Shown here piece after piece: positions 52,170-60,020 of a DNA stretch of 64,000 nt. Positions within the stretch are counted from its first letter, which is position 1. Each line of letters starts with the position of its first letter. Source of the stretch: Streptomyces sp. SKN60 (GTDB lineage: Bacteria > Actinomycetota > Actinomycetes > Streptomycetales > Streptomycetaceae); contig NZ_JAHTMW010000025.1 of NCBI RefSeq assembly GCF_026236535.1, forward strand, positions 41,156-105,155. The letters run 5' to 3'. The translations under genes and the position numbers were made by a program. A model generated the notes under the pieces. It searched no databases, had not been told where the DNA came from, and saw only the letters and a list, made by a program, of their open reading frames with translations.

Positions 52170-53404
52170 CCGCGGCCTCCTTCGAGGATGCCGGGGGCGT
52201 GGCTGTCGCCCGTCCCCTGCGCGCGCTCCACGTAGGCGCTCGCGGTGCGCAGTTCGCCCGAGAGCGCCTCCACGGTCTGCGCCATCGACTCGGTCGCGCG
52301 CACCTTGTACGTGTCGATCGCGTCGAGCGTCCGGTAGATCTGCTGGAACGCGGTGCGCACCGTCTCCAGGCCGACCGCGGGCTCCGCCGCGAGCCGCTGG
52401 ATGTCGCCGGACTGGCCGGCGAGCGCCGCCGCGTTGCCCTGGATCAGGGTCTCCGTCGTCCCGCGCAGCGCGTTCACCTGCTCGACGACCTTCTTCTGGT
52501 GGTCGAGCGCGGCGGCCAGCATCACCGCGATCCGCAGCGCCGTCACCGTCGTCGTGGCGGCCCGGTCGACGCCCTTGATCAGCTCGTCGTTGTTGCGGCG
52601 CACCACGTCCATCGCCAGATAGCCCTGCGCGCACACCGCGAGCTGGGTCAGCAGGTCCTGGTGCTTCTGCCGCACCGGGAACAGCACGTCCGCGCGGAGC
52701 GCGTCGGCCCGGCCCGGGTCGGCGGTGGCGGCGATCCGCTGCTCCACGGCCGCGTCGAGGGCCTCGGTGAGCACCGCGTACTCCTGGAGCTTGCCCATGG
52801 TCTCCCAGAGACGGGTGCGTTCGGTCTGCAACGCCGCGTTGTCGCGGCGCAGTTCGTCCTGGCCGCCGCGCAGCGCGTCGAGGATCCGGCTGATGGTGTC
52901 CTGCGAGGAGGCGTAGCGGGCGATGTGGTCGCGCAGCCGGTTCCCGCCGGGCAGTTTGGCGAGCAGGCCGCGCACGCCCTTGCCGGGGGTGTCGCGCGGG
53001 TCGAGGTCCTCGATGGTGCGGCGCAGCGCGACGAGGGAGTCGCCGACCCGGGTGCTGGGGTCGCCGCCGGCGGTGCCGAGGGAGCGGACGGTGCGGTCCA
53101 GCATCCGGTTGGACTGCTGGGCGGCGGTGCGGATCTCGCCGGAGCCGAGTGCGGCGATCTCGCCGATGCGGCCGGTGAACTCGGGGGAGCGGGTGTCGAG
53201 TCCGGCGAGCGAGCCGACGTACTCGGCGGCCCTGCGGTCCATTTCGGTACGGACGGAGTCGTCGACCGGTACGAGCGTGGCGGCCTGCTCGGCGCGGATC
53301 GGCGCGACCGGCTCGGGCGGGGTGAGGACGAGCGGCGTTTCGTCGGGCGGCTGGAGCGAGGGAGTGCCGGACGGCGTGCCGGACGGCGTGCTGGGTGTGG
53401 TCAT
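52166..53404 (-). CDS. TelA/KlaA-family toxic anion resistance protein
   Basis: A 412-residue cytosolic helical protein. A Pro/Thr-rich N-terminus is followed by the long coiled-coil TelA domain (KLPGGNRLRDHIARYASSQDTISRILDALRGGQDELRRDN and NDELIKGVDRAATTTVTALRIAVMLAAAL). Named for tellurite resistance, TelA proteins often occur with VWA proteins in membrane-stress systems. The ATG overlaps the upstream stop (ATGA). Confidence 0.93.
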   Translation of the reverse strand: MTTPSTPSGTPSGTPSLQPPDETPLVLTPPEPVAPIRAEQAATLVPVDDSVRTEMDRRAAEYVGSLAGLDTRSPEFTGRIGEIAALGSGEIRTAAQQSNRMLDRTVRSLGTAGGDPSTRVGDSLVALRRTIEDLDPRDTPGKGVRGLLAKLPGGNRLRDHIARYASSQDTISRILDALRGGQDELRRDNAALQTERTRLWETMGKLQEYAVLTEALDAAVEQRIAATADPGRADALRADVLFPVRQKHQDLLTQLAVCAQGYLAMDVVRRNNDELIKGVDRAATTTVTALRIAVMLAAALDHQKKVVEQVNALRGTTETLIQGNAAALAGQSGDIQRLAAEPAVGLETVRTAFQQIYRTLDAIDTYKVRATESMAQTVEALSGELRTASAYVERAQGTGDSHAPGILEGGRG

Positions 53405-54495
53405 GCGGTGCCCCCCTGGTCGCGGGCCCGCAGCGCCATCTCGTGCAGCACCTGCGAGGTGGGCACGGGCGCCTGGCGGACACCGCCGAGCGTCTGGTTG
53501 AGGTAGCCGGTGTGTCCGGCGGTGGCGGCGGTGAACTCGGCCGCGGCGCCCTGCGGGCGGAAGCCGTGCCGTACCGCGAGCTTGCGCAACTCCGGGTCGG
53601 AGGAGAGGAGTTCACCGAGGGTGCGGCCGGCCTCGGTGAGCGGTACGAGGGTGTGGTCGCTGTTGACGGTGGTGTCCGGGTAGAGCACCACCAGGTCGCC
53701 CAGGTCCTGCTTGGCGATCAGCTGGGACGCCACCTGCGACTCGTACACGAGCACCAGCGGGTTGCCGACGCCGCTGACGAAGTCCCGGAACGGCGCGTCC
53801 GAGCTGGACTGCTGGGCGCCCTGCACCTGGGTGAGCTTGCGCAGCAGCGGCGCGGTGCGGTCCACGGCGGCCTTGTCCCCGGCGACCCGGCCGCCGTCGG
53901 CGACATAGCTCGCGGCGGCGAGGTAGAGCGCGCCGGAGTTGGAGGCGACGGGGTCGGTGGAGGTGATGAAGAGGGTGCCGCTCAGCTCGGCGTGCCCGGC
54001 CGAGCCCTTGAGCTGCTGCCAGGTGCGGTCGGCGCGGGCGGCGGCCAGATACGGCTCCATCCGCAGGGTGCCGGTGTGGCCGCCGGCGCCGAGGGTGGCG
54101 AGCCCGTTGTCCGCGAGCACCTTGGCGGCGGCGCTGTGCGCGACGACCACGAGCGGCGAGTAGAAGGGCCGCAGCGGGGCCGCGGTCACCTTCGTCTTCG
54201 CCTTGATCCCGTCGGCGGGCGCCTTGGCGGACGGGAACGCGAAGTCGTAGCCCGCCAGGGGCAGTTGCTCCATGTCCCAGGACCCGGAGGTCTCGGTCCG
54301 CACGGTGAGGCCCTTGGCTGCCAGGGCCTTCACGACCTCGGGATCGGCGAAGAACTCCGCCTTCTCCGACCCGATCACTCCTCGCACGGTCTTCGTTGCC
54401 GTGCCGCTGTCGTCCTGGTCGCCGCCCACCACGAGGGCGGCGGCCACGCCGCCGAGGAGAAGGACGGCGAGGACGATTCCCAGAATGCGTCTCAC
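53401..54495 (-). CDS. Membrane-anchored substrate-binding-like protein
   Basis: A 364-residue protein with an N-terminal signal-anchor (ILGIVLAVLLLGGVAAALVVGG) and a type-2 periplasmic-binding fold (GVIGSEKAEFFADPEVVKALAAKG, VNSDHTLVPLTEAG). It resembles the binding half of the VWA lipoprotein but has no VWA domain. The GTG at 54495 is placed just before the helix; the ribosome site is weak and the frame is open to 54756. It is the first gene of the five-gene coupled operon. Confidence 0.82.
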   Translation of the reverse strand: MRRILGIVLAVLLLGGVAAALVVGGDQDDSGTATKTVRGVIGSEKAEFFADPEVVKALAAKGLTVRTETSGSWDMEQLPLAGYDFAFPSAKAPADGIKAKTKVTAAPLRPFYSPLVVVAHSAAAKVLADNGLATLGAGGHTGTLRMEPYLAAARADRTWQQLKGSAGHAELSGTLFITSTDPVASNSGALYLAAASYVADGGRVAGDKAAVDRTAPLLRKLTQVQGAQQSSSDAPFRDFVSGVGNPLVLVYESQVASQLIAKQDLGDLVVLYPDTTVNSDHTLVPLTEAGRTLGELLSSDPELRKLAVRHGFRPQGAAAEFTAATAGHTGYLNQTLGGVRQAPVPTSQVLHEMALRARDQGGTA

Positions 54496-54664
54496 GGGTG
54501 CAGGCTGCTCGCGGAAGCCCACATTCCAGGGGGAGTCGGGTGTACGGCGGGTGAAGCGGTGATCCCGGTAGTGAACCGGAGCGGGGTGTACCGGGGCGTA
54601 CCGGAGTACCGAGGGTGGGTGGCGCCCGGGCCGCGCGGGATCGTGGCCGCGCGGCCCGGGGCCG

Positions 54665-55057
54665 TCAGGGGGCGGCGACCAGGGGGTCGCCGGAGAGGGC
54701 CGCGGCGTGGGCGTCCATGCGCTCGGCGGCGAGGATCGCGGCGGCGGTGTCGGCACGGGAGGCGGCGACGACGAGGGCGCGGCCGGCCAGGGCGTGCGCC
54801 TTGCGGTGCAGGGCCTCGGCGGGGGCGCCGCTGAGACCCGCGTGCCGGGCCGGCGGGGCGCCGCGCAGCCGGGCCACCTGGCGGGCGATCAGCTCGCCGG
54901 CCGCCGTCTCGCCCAGTTCGTCGGTGACGGCGAGCAGGGCGGCGAGGTGTCCGGCGAGCTGGATGTCCAGCTCCTCACCGCGGGAGCGGTGCGGGATGTC
55001 GTTCCGGGTGTCGTCGGCCATCCGGTGGACCGACTTGGTGCGGATCGGTTCGTACAT
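54665..55057 (-). CDS. SCO4983-like small helical protein
   Basis: A 130-residue Ala-rich, probably all-helical cytosolic protein with no cysteines. Recognisable parts are MYEPIRTKSVHRMAD, LDIQLAGHLAALLAVTDELG and LRGAPPARHAGLSG. It resembles what I recall as the SCO4983 family, which also lies near pckG in S. coelicolor. The ATG has AGGAGG 7 nt upstream. An AT-rich stretch at about 55095-55125 with TAGGAT reading toward the gene is a plausible promoter. Confidence 0.78.
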   Translation of the reverse strand: MYEPIRTKSVHRMADDTRNDIPHRSRGEELDIQLAGHLAALLAVTDELGETAAGELIARQVARLRGAPPARHAGLSGAPAEALHRKAHALAGRALVVAASRADTAAAILAAERMDAHAAALSGDPLVAAP

Positions 55058-55165
55058 GGGGACGGCCTCCTGAGATGAGCTCTGGAGGCATCCTAGCTTG
55101 GATTCAATCTAAAGTTGAGCCGAGTCCGGGTAAAGAACGGGGTAAGGGGGCGGGCGAGGGCGGGG

Positions 55166-56377
55166 TCAGTACTGGCTGTAGCCGTCCAGGAAGCGCGCGA
55201 TCCTGGTCACCGCGTCCGTGAGGTCCGTCGCGTTCGGCAGGGTCACGATCCGGAAGTGGTCCGGCTCGTGCCAGTTGAAGCCCGTGCCGTGCACGACCAT
55301 GATCTTCTCGGCCCGCAGCAGGTCCAGGACCATCTGCCGGTCGTCCTTGATCTTGTAGACCGCCGGGTCGAGCCGCGGGAACAGATACAGCGCGCCCTTC
55401 GGCTTCACGCACGTCACGCCCGGGATCTGGGTGAGCAGCTCGTACGCCGTGTCCCGCTGCTCCAGGAGCCGCCCGCCCGGAAGGACCAGGTCCTCGATCG
55501 ACTGCCGGCCCTGGAGGGCCGCGGCCACCGCGTGCTGGGCCGGCATGTTGGCGCACAGCCGCATGTTGGCCAGGATCGTCAGCCCCTCGATGTACGAGGA
55601 GGCGTGCGCCTTCGGGCCGCAGACCGCGAGCCAGCCGGAGCGGAAGCCCGCCACCCGGTAGTTCTTGCTCATCCCGTTGAAGGTGAGGCAGAGCAGGTCG
55701 GGCGCGAGCGCGGCGGTCGGGGTGTGCGTGGCGCCGTCGTAGAGGATCTTGTCGTAGATCTCGTCCGAGCAGACCACCAGGTTGTGCCGGCGGGCGATCT
55801 CCGTCAGGGACCGCAGCATCTCGTCGTCGTAGACGGCCCCGGTCGGGTTGTTCGGGTTGATGATCACGATCGCCTTGGTGCGGTCGGTGATCTTCCGCTC
55901 GATGTCGGCCAGGTCCGGCATCCAGTCCGCCTGCTCGTCGCAGCGGTAGTGCACGGCCGTACCGCCGGACAGCGCCACCGAGGCCGTCCACAGCGGATAG
56001 TCGGGGGCCGGGACGAGCACCTCGTCGCCGTCGTCGAGCAGCGCCTGCATCGCCATCTGGATGAGCTCGGAGACGCCGTTGCCGAGGTAGATGTCCTCGA
56101 CGGAGAGCGGGATGCCCTTGGTCTCGTAGTGGCTCATGATCGCGCGGCGCGCGGACAGCAGCCCCTTCGCGTCGCCGTAGCCGTGCGCCTCGGAGAGGTT
56201 GCGCAGCATGTCCTCGAGGATGGCCGGCGGGCACTCGAAGCCGAAGGCGGCCGGGTTTCCGGTGTTGAGCTTGAGGATGCGGTGGCCCGCCGCCTCCAGC
56301 CGCATCGCCTCTTCGAGCACCGGGCCGCGGATTTCGTAACAGACGTTGGCGAGCTTCGTGGACTGGATCACCTGCAT
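55166..56377 (-). CDS. Pyridoxal-phosphate aminotransferase (AlaA-like)
   Basis: A 403-residue fold-type I aminotransferase. It opens QVIQSTKLANVCYEIRGPVLEEA, has the cofactor motifs PDYPLW, NPNNPTGAVYDDEML and the lysine in FNGMSKNYRVAGFRSGW. The overall sequence follows the alanine-synthesising AlaA group (pyruvate and glutamate to alanine and 2-oxoglutarate). The stop lies about 110 bp from the SCO4983-like gene and the start faces the next gene across 170 bp. Confidence 0.92.
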   Translation of the reverse strand: MQVIQSTKLANVCYEIRGPVLEEAMRLEAAGHRILKLNTGNPAAFGFECPPAILEDMLRNLSEAHGYGDAKGLLSARRAIMSHYETKGIPLSVEDIYLGNGVSELIQMAMQALLDDGDEVLVPAPDYPLWTASVALSGGTAVHYRCDEQADWMPDLADIERKITDRTKAIVIINPNNPTGAVYDDEMLRSLTEIARRHNLVVCSDEIYDKILYDGATHTPTAALAPDLLCLTFNGMSKNYRVAGFRSGWLAVCGPKAHASSYIEGLTILANMRLCANMPAQHAVAAALQGRQSIEDLVLPGGRLLEQRDTAYELLTQIPGVTCVKPKGALYLFPRLDPAVYKIKDDRQMVLDLLRAEKIMVVHGTGFNWHEPDHFRIVTLPNATDLTDAVTRIARFLDGYSQY

Positions 56378-56533
56378 GACGAGAGCTTACGGCCGGTGGT
56401 CGCCGCGCGCTTCGTGTTTTGGGACACGTCGGGCGTTCGGTGCGCTTCGTGGAGGTAGGGGAGAGGACGGGCGACGGCGGGGGGCCGGGGCGGCCGGTGT
56501 GACCCAGGTCGCGCCCGGGGATGTCGTGATCCC

Positions 56534-56539
56534 TACAAT
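56534..56539 (+). promoter_or_regulatory. -10 element of a probable leaderless transcript
   Basis: TACAAT ends 8 nt before the GTG at 56548, so transcription would start at or next to the start codon. No good -35 was seen. Confidence 0.5.
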
Positions 56540-56547
56540 CACGCCTC

Positions 56548-57030
56548 GTGACTCCGACTTCTCACGACGCGGGGGGCGCGGAGCCCCCGAGACGGGCTCG
56601 GCACGCCTCCAAGCGGCGCGGCCCCGGTCCGCTGTGGATCCTCGGCAGCGGCGCCCTCGTCGCGGCCGGGGTCCTGTCGGCGATGGCCGCGCTCGATTCC
56701 GGCCCGGGCGGTGCGGCGCCGCGCGGTGGCCCCGCCGTCGATGACGGGCGTCCCGGGATGCCCGCGCTGATCCAGCCCGACCGGTCCGGTGCCGGGGACG
56801 ACTCCGGCGACGGGAACGGAGACGGAGACGGGGACGGGGACGGGCGGTCCGCGAGCCCCGGGGCGACGTCGAGCGGCTCGGCCTCGCCGTCCGTCGGCAC
56901 GGCGTCGCCGACCGGCCCCACGCCGTCCGCGGGGGCCACCGGCGCGCCCACCCCGACCGCCTCGGGGGGCGCCTCGTACTTCCCCGGGAAGTCGGGTGTG
57001 GCGCCCGGCGCGAAGAAGAAGCAGCGGTAG
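56548..57030 (+). CDS. Membrane-anchored low-complexity protein
   Basis: A 160-residue protein with a basic N-terminus (ARHASKRRG), one helix (WILGSGALVAAGVLSAM) and an outward Gly/Asp- and Ser/Pro-rich linker ending YFPGKSGVAPGAKKKQR. No catalytic domain. It is probably translated from a leaderless mRNA (TACAAT 8 nt upstream). The next gene, an MptB-like mannosyltransferase, starts 70 bp downstream. Confidence 0.72.
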   Translation: MTPTSHDAGGAEPPRRARHASKRRGPGPLWILGSGALVAAGVLSAMAALDSGPGGAAPRGGPAVDDGRPGMPALIQPDRSGAGDDSGDGNGDGDGDGDGRSASPGATSSGSASPSVGTASPTGPTPSAGATGAPTPTASGGASYFPGKSGVAPGAKKKQR

Positions 57031-57099
57031 AGGCGGTGCGGTAGCGGGCGGAGGCACGGCGGGCGGCGGCCTTCGGGGCGCAGGATAGGTTGGTCCGTC

Positions 57100-58566
57100 A
57101 TGTGGGTTTTCAGCACCGCCGGCTGCCGGTGGCTCGGCGCGGCCGGAACGCTCGCCGTCACCGCCGGCGGCTGGGCCGCCGGCACGCTGCCGGTACGGGG
57201 CGGCGCGGGCCTCTGGCAGCGCCACGGCGGCGCCGTCACGACCGCCGGGGCGATCCTCGCGTACCTCGGTCTGACCCTGCTGATCCTGGCCTGGTGGCAG
57301 TACGGGCGACGCCTGCGCGCGGGCGCGGGCGCCCGGGACCGGGCCGGGGTGACCCTCGTCTGCTGGGCGGCGCCGCTGCTGCTCGCCCCGCCGCTCTACA
57401 GCGCCGACGTCTACAGCTACATCGCCCAGGGCGCGATGGTCCTGGAAGGGCACGACGTGTACGGCGCCGGGCCGGCCGTGCTGCGGCCCGGCGAACTCGG
57501 GTACGAGGCCGCCGCGAGCGTCGGCGGCCACTGGACCGACACCCCCGCCCCGTACGGCCCCTTCTTCCTCGTCCTGGCCCAGGCGGTCGTGAAGCTCACC
57601 GGCGGCGCGGTCGTGCCCGCCGTGCTCGGCATGCGGCTGATCGCGCTCCTCGCGCTGCTGCTCATCGTGTGGGCCGTACGGGGGCTCGCGCCCGAGCGGC
57701 ACCGCGCGGGCGCCCTGTGGCTGGCCGCGCTCAACCCGCTGCTGCTCATCCACGTGGTGGGCGGGCTGCACAACGACGGTCTGATGGCCGGGCTGCTGCT
57801 CGCGGGGATGCTGTGCGCCGTGCGCGGGCGGTGGCTGGTCGGGGGCGTGCTGGCCGGGGCGCTCATCGGACTCGCGATGACGATCAAGTCGCCGGCCGCG
57901 CTGGGACTCCTCTTCGCGGGGATCGTGATCGCCCGGCGGCGGGGCCGCGTGCCGGCCGGGCTGCTGCCGGGCGCGGTCGCCGTGGCCGTCGCCGCTGCCG
58001 CGAGCCTCCTCGCGGGCACCGGCTTCGGCTGGCTCCGTACCCAGAGCGTGGCCGCCACCATCCACACCGCGCTCTCCGTGACGAGCGACCTGGGCCTCGG
58101 CCTAGGGCTGCTCGTCTCCGGCGAGCCGGAGCCCGTGAAGGGCCTGGTCCAGAAGCTCGGCCTGCTGGCGGCGGGCGCCGTGATCGCGGCCGTGGCGTGG
58201 CGCGCCTGGAAGGGCCGCGTCGATCCGGTCCTGGGCCTCGGCCTCTCGCTCCTCGCCCTCGTCGCGCTCTCCCCGATGGTCCAGCCCTGGTACGCCCTGT
58301 GGGGTACGTGCGCGGTCGCGGCCGTCGCCTGGGGCGGGCGCCTCGGGCAGGTGCTCGCCGTGGTGTCCGCCGGCCTCGCGTACGAGACGGCGCCCTCCGG
58401 TCACACCCCGTGGTACGGCTTCGTCGCGGCCGGCGCCGTGGTGGCGGCCGGGCTGTGGTGGGCCCGGCGCGAGCCGTGGCGCGAGGGCGGCGGCTCCGTG
58501 TCGCTGCCCGCGCAGGCGGCGGGGGAGCGGGAGCGGTCCTCGATCAGTTGGCCTTCTCGTTTTTGA
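57100..58566 (+). CDS. MptB-like polyprenol-phosphomannose mannosyltransferase
   Basis: A 488-residue GT-C membrane protein with about 12-13 helices. It has the family loop YSADVYSYIAQGAMVLEGHDVY early on and LHNDGLMAGLLLAGML later. In mycobacteria MptB-type enzymes extend lipomannan with alpha-1,6-mannose; Streptomyces homologues may act in protein or lipoglycan mannosylation. The ATG at 57100 lacks a ribosome site but TAGGTT at 57086-57091 would start a leaderless mRNA. The stop codon is inside a perfect inverted repeat at 58554-58589. Confidence 0.87.
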   Translation: MWVFSTAGCRWLGAAGTLAVTAGGWAAGTLPVRGGAGLWQRHGGAVTTAGAILAYLGLTLLILAWWQYGRRLRAGAGARDRAGVTLVCWAAPLLLAPPLYSADVYSYIAQGAMVLEGHDVYGAGPAVLRPGELGYEAAASVGGHWTDTPAPYGPFFLVLAQAVVKLTGGAVVPAVLGMRLIALLALLLIVWAVRGLAPERHRAGALWLAALNPLLLIHVVGGLHNDGLMAGLLLAGMLCAVRGRWLVGGVLAGALIGLAMTIKSPAALGLLFAGIVIARRRGRVPAGLLPGAVAVAVAAAASLLAGTGFGWLRTQSVAATIHTALSVTSDLGLGLGLLVSGEPEPVKGLVQKLGLLAAGAVIAAVAWRAWKGRVDPVLGLGLSLLALVALSPMVQPWYALWGTCAVAAVAWGGRLGQVLAVVSAGLAYETAPSGHTPWYGFVAAGAVVAAGLWWARREPWREGGGSVSLPAQAAGERERSSISWPSRF

Positions 58567-58589
58567 AGTAGACACTTCAAAAACGAGAA
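58554..58589. promoter_or_regulatory. Perfect 16-bp inverted repeat over mptB stop and hydrolase promoter
   Basis: TTCTCGTTTTTGAAGT and its exact complement are separated by AGAC. The AT-rich repeat contains the stop of the mannosyltransferase gene and overlaps the -35 of the hydrolase promoter. It may be an operator for the HxlR-type regulator encoded at 59335, a terminator, or both. A less perfect nested dyad (GACACTTC and GAAGTTGTC) is offset to the right. Confidence 0.6.
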
Positions 58590-58604
58590 GTTGTCGACTA
58601 GGGT
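58576..58604 (+). promoter_or_regulatory. Promoter of the alpha/beta hydrolase gene
   Basis: TTCAAA, 17 bp, then TAGGGT. The start point would fall at or next to the ATG at 58613, making the mRNA leaderless. The -35 lies in the right arm of the inverted repeat, which fits repression. Confidence 0.5.
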
Positions 58605-58612
58605 CGGGACCC

Positions 58613-59311
58613 ATGACGACGACCTATGTACTCGTCCACGGGGCCTGGCACGGGCCCTGGGCCTGGGAGCGGCTCGTGCCCCTGCTGCACGCCGCCGGGG
58701 CCCGCACCGTCACCCCCGACCTCGGCGTCCCCGGCGACGGCGACCACGGCGACCACGGACTGCACGACGACGCCCGCACGGTCGTCGCCGCCCTCGACTC
58801 CGTCCCCGACGGCGACGACGTGGTCCTGGTCGGGCACAGCTACGCCGGCCTCGTCGTCCGCGAGGCCGCCGACGCCCGGCCGGACGCCGTCGACCACCTG
58901 GTCCTCGTGGACGGCTGGGCGGGACCGGACGGCGCCGGCCTGTTCGACCTGGCCCCCGACTCCTTCGCCACCGCCGTGCGCGCCGCCGCCGCGGCCTCCC
59001 CGGACGGGGACGGGCGCATGATCCCGGCCCCGCCGCCGGCCGCCTTCGGCATCACCGGCGCCGCCGACACGGCCTGGCTGGCGCCCCGCCTCGTCCCGCA
59101 GCCGCTGCGCACCTTCACCGAGGCGAGCCGACTGCGCGGGGCCGTCGACGCGATCCCCGGCACCGCCGTCCACTGCCGGCCCGCGACCTACCCGTTCGAC
59201 CGGTTCGGCGCCGCCCTCGGCTACCGGACCCGGGCGCTCGACGGCCCGCACGACGTGATGCTCACCGACGCCGAGCCGCTCGCCCGGCTGCTCCTGGAGG
59301 CCCCGGCCTAG
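58613..59311 (+). CDS. Alpha/beta hydrolase
   Basis: A 232-residue hydrolase of the salicylate-esterase-like group. It opens YVLVHGAWHGPWAW (oxyanion region), has the nucleophile elbow GHSYAG and a likely catalytic His in LDGPHDVML. The substrate is probably a small ester; it is not determined. The gene lies directly behind the inverted repeat and 23 bp before the HxlR-type regulator. Confidence 0.9.
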   Translation: MTTTYVLVHGAWHGPWAWERLVPLLHAAGARTVTPDLGVPGDGDHGDHGLHDDARTVVAALDSVPDGDDVVLVGHSYAGLVVREAADARPDAVDHLVLVDGWAGPDGAGLFDLAPDSFATAVRAAAAASPDGDGRMIPAPPPAAFGITGAADTAWLAPRLVPQPLRTFTEASRLRGAVDAIPGTAVHCRPATYPFDRFGAALGYRTRALDGPHDVMLTDAEPLARLLLEAPA

Positions 59312-59334
59312 CGCCCCCGGCCTACAGTGAGGGC

Positions 59335-60003
59335 GTGGAGCAGCGAACGTACAACCAGTACTGCGCGACCGCGCGCACCCTCGACCTCGTCGGCGAGCGC
59401 TGGACGCTGCTCCTGATCCGCGAGCTGCTCACCGGGCCCAAGCGCTTCGGCGACCTCCAGGCCGCGCTGCGCGGCCTCGGCACCGGTCTGCTCTCGACCC
59501 GTCTGAAGCACCTGGAACGCGAGGGCCTCGCTCGCAAGGTCACCCTCCCGGCGCCCGCCCGCACCCCCGCGTACGCCCTCACCGAGGCCGGCGAGGAGCT
59601 CGGCCCCGCCGTGCTCGCCCTCGCCCGCTGGGGCATGACCTGGGCGATGGGGGAGCGGCGCGAGAGCGAGGCCTTCCACCCCGGTTGGGCCGTGCTCGGC
59701 CTGCGGGCCTGCTTCGACCCGGAGGCGGCGGCCGGGCTCCACGCGGTGTACGAGTTCCGCGTCGGCGACGAGGTCTTCCACGCCCGGGTCGCCGACGGGA
59801 CCGTCGAGACCCTCCACGGCCCGGCCCAGGACCCGGACGCGACCCTCACGATCGGCGAGGCGGAGTTCCTCGCCGCGGTGGAGGGTGCGGGCCTGGCCCG
59901 GGCCCTCGCGGACGGCGCCGCCACGGCGACCGGGGACGCCGAGGCCCTGCGCCGGATGAAGTCCCTCTTCCGGCTGCCGGCCCGGCGGTCCCGTACCGCC
60001 TAG
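59335..60003 (+). CDS. HxlR-type winged-helix regulator with SCP2-like domain
   Basis: A 222-residue regulator. The HxlR DNA-binding domain reads RTLDLVGERWTLLLIRELLTGPKRFGDLQ, then TGLLSTRLKHLEREGL. The C-terminal half (from about 120) is an SCP2/sterol-carrier-like domain (VYEFRVGDEVFHARVADG, PDATLTIGEAEFLA), which may bind a lipid-like ligand. The GTG at 59335 has TACAGT 6 nt upstream and no ribosome site, again suggesting a leaderless start. It likely controls the hydrolase through the 58554-58589 repeat. Confidence 0.88.
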   Translation: MEQRTYNQYCATARTLDLVGERWTLLLIRELLTGPKRFGDLQAALRGLGTGLLSTRLKHLEREGLARKVTLPAPARTPAYALTEAGEELGPAVLALARWGMTWAMGERRESEAFHPGWAVLGLRACFDPEAAAGLHAVYEFRVGDEVFHARVADGTVETLHGPAQDPDATLTIGEAEFLAAVEGAGLARALADGAATATGDAEALRRMKSLFRLPARRSRTA

Positions 60004-60020
60004 CGCCCGTACCTCCGGGG

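Noticed and set aside
49074..54495. ABC importer operon
   Set aside because: Two binding-protein-like products are present but no permease or ATPase; TelA and VWA point elsewhere.
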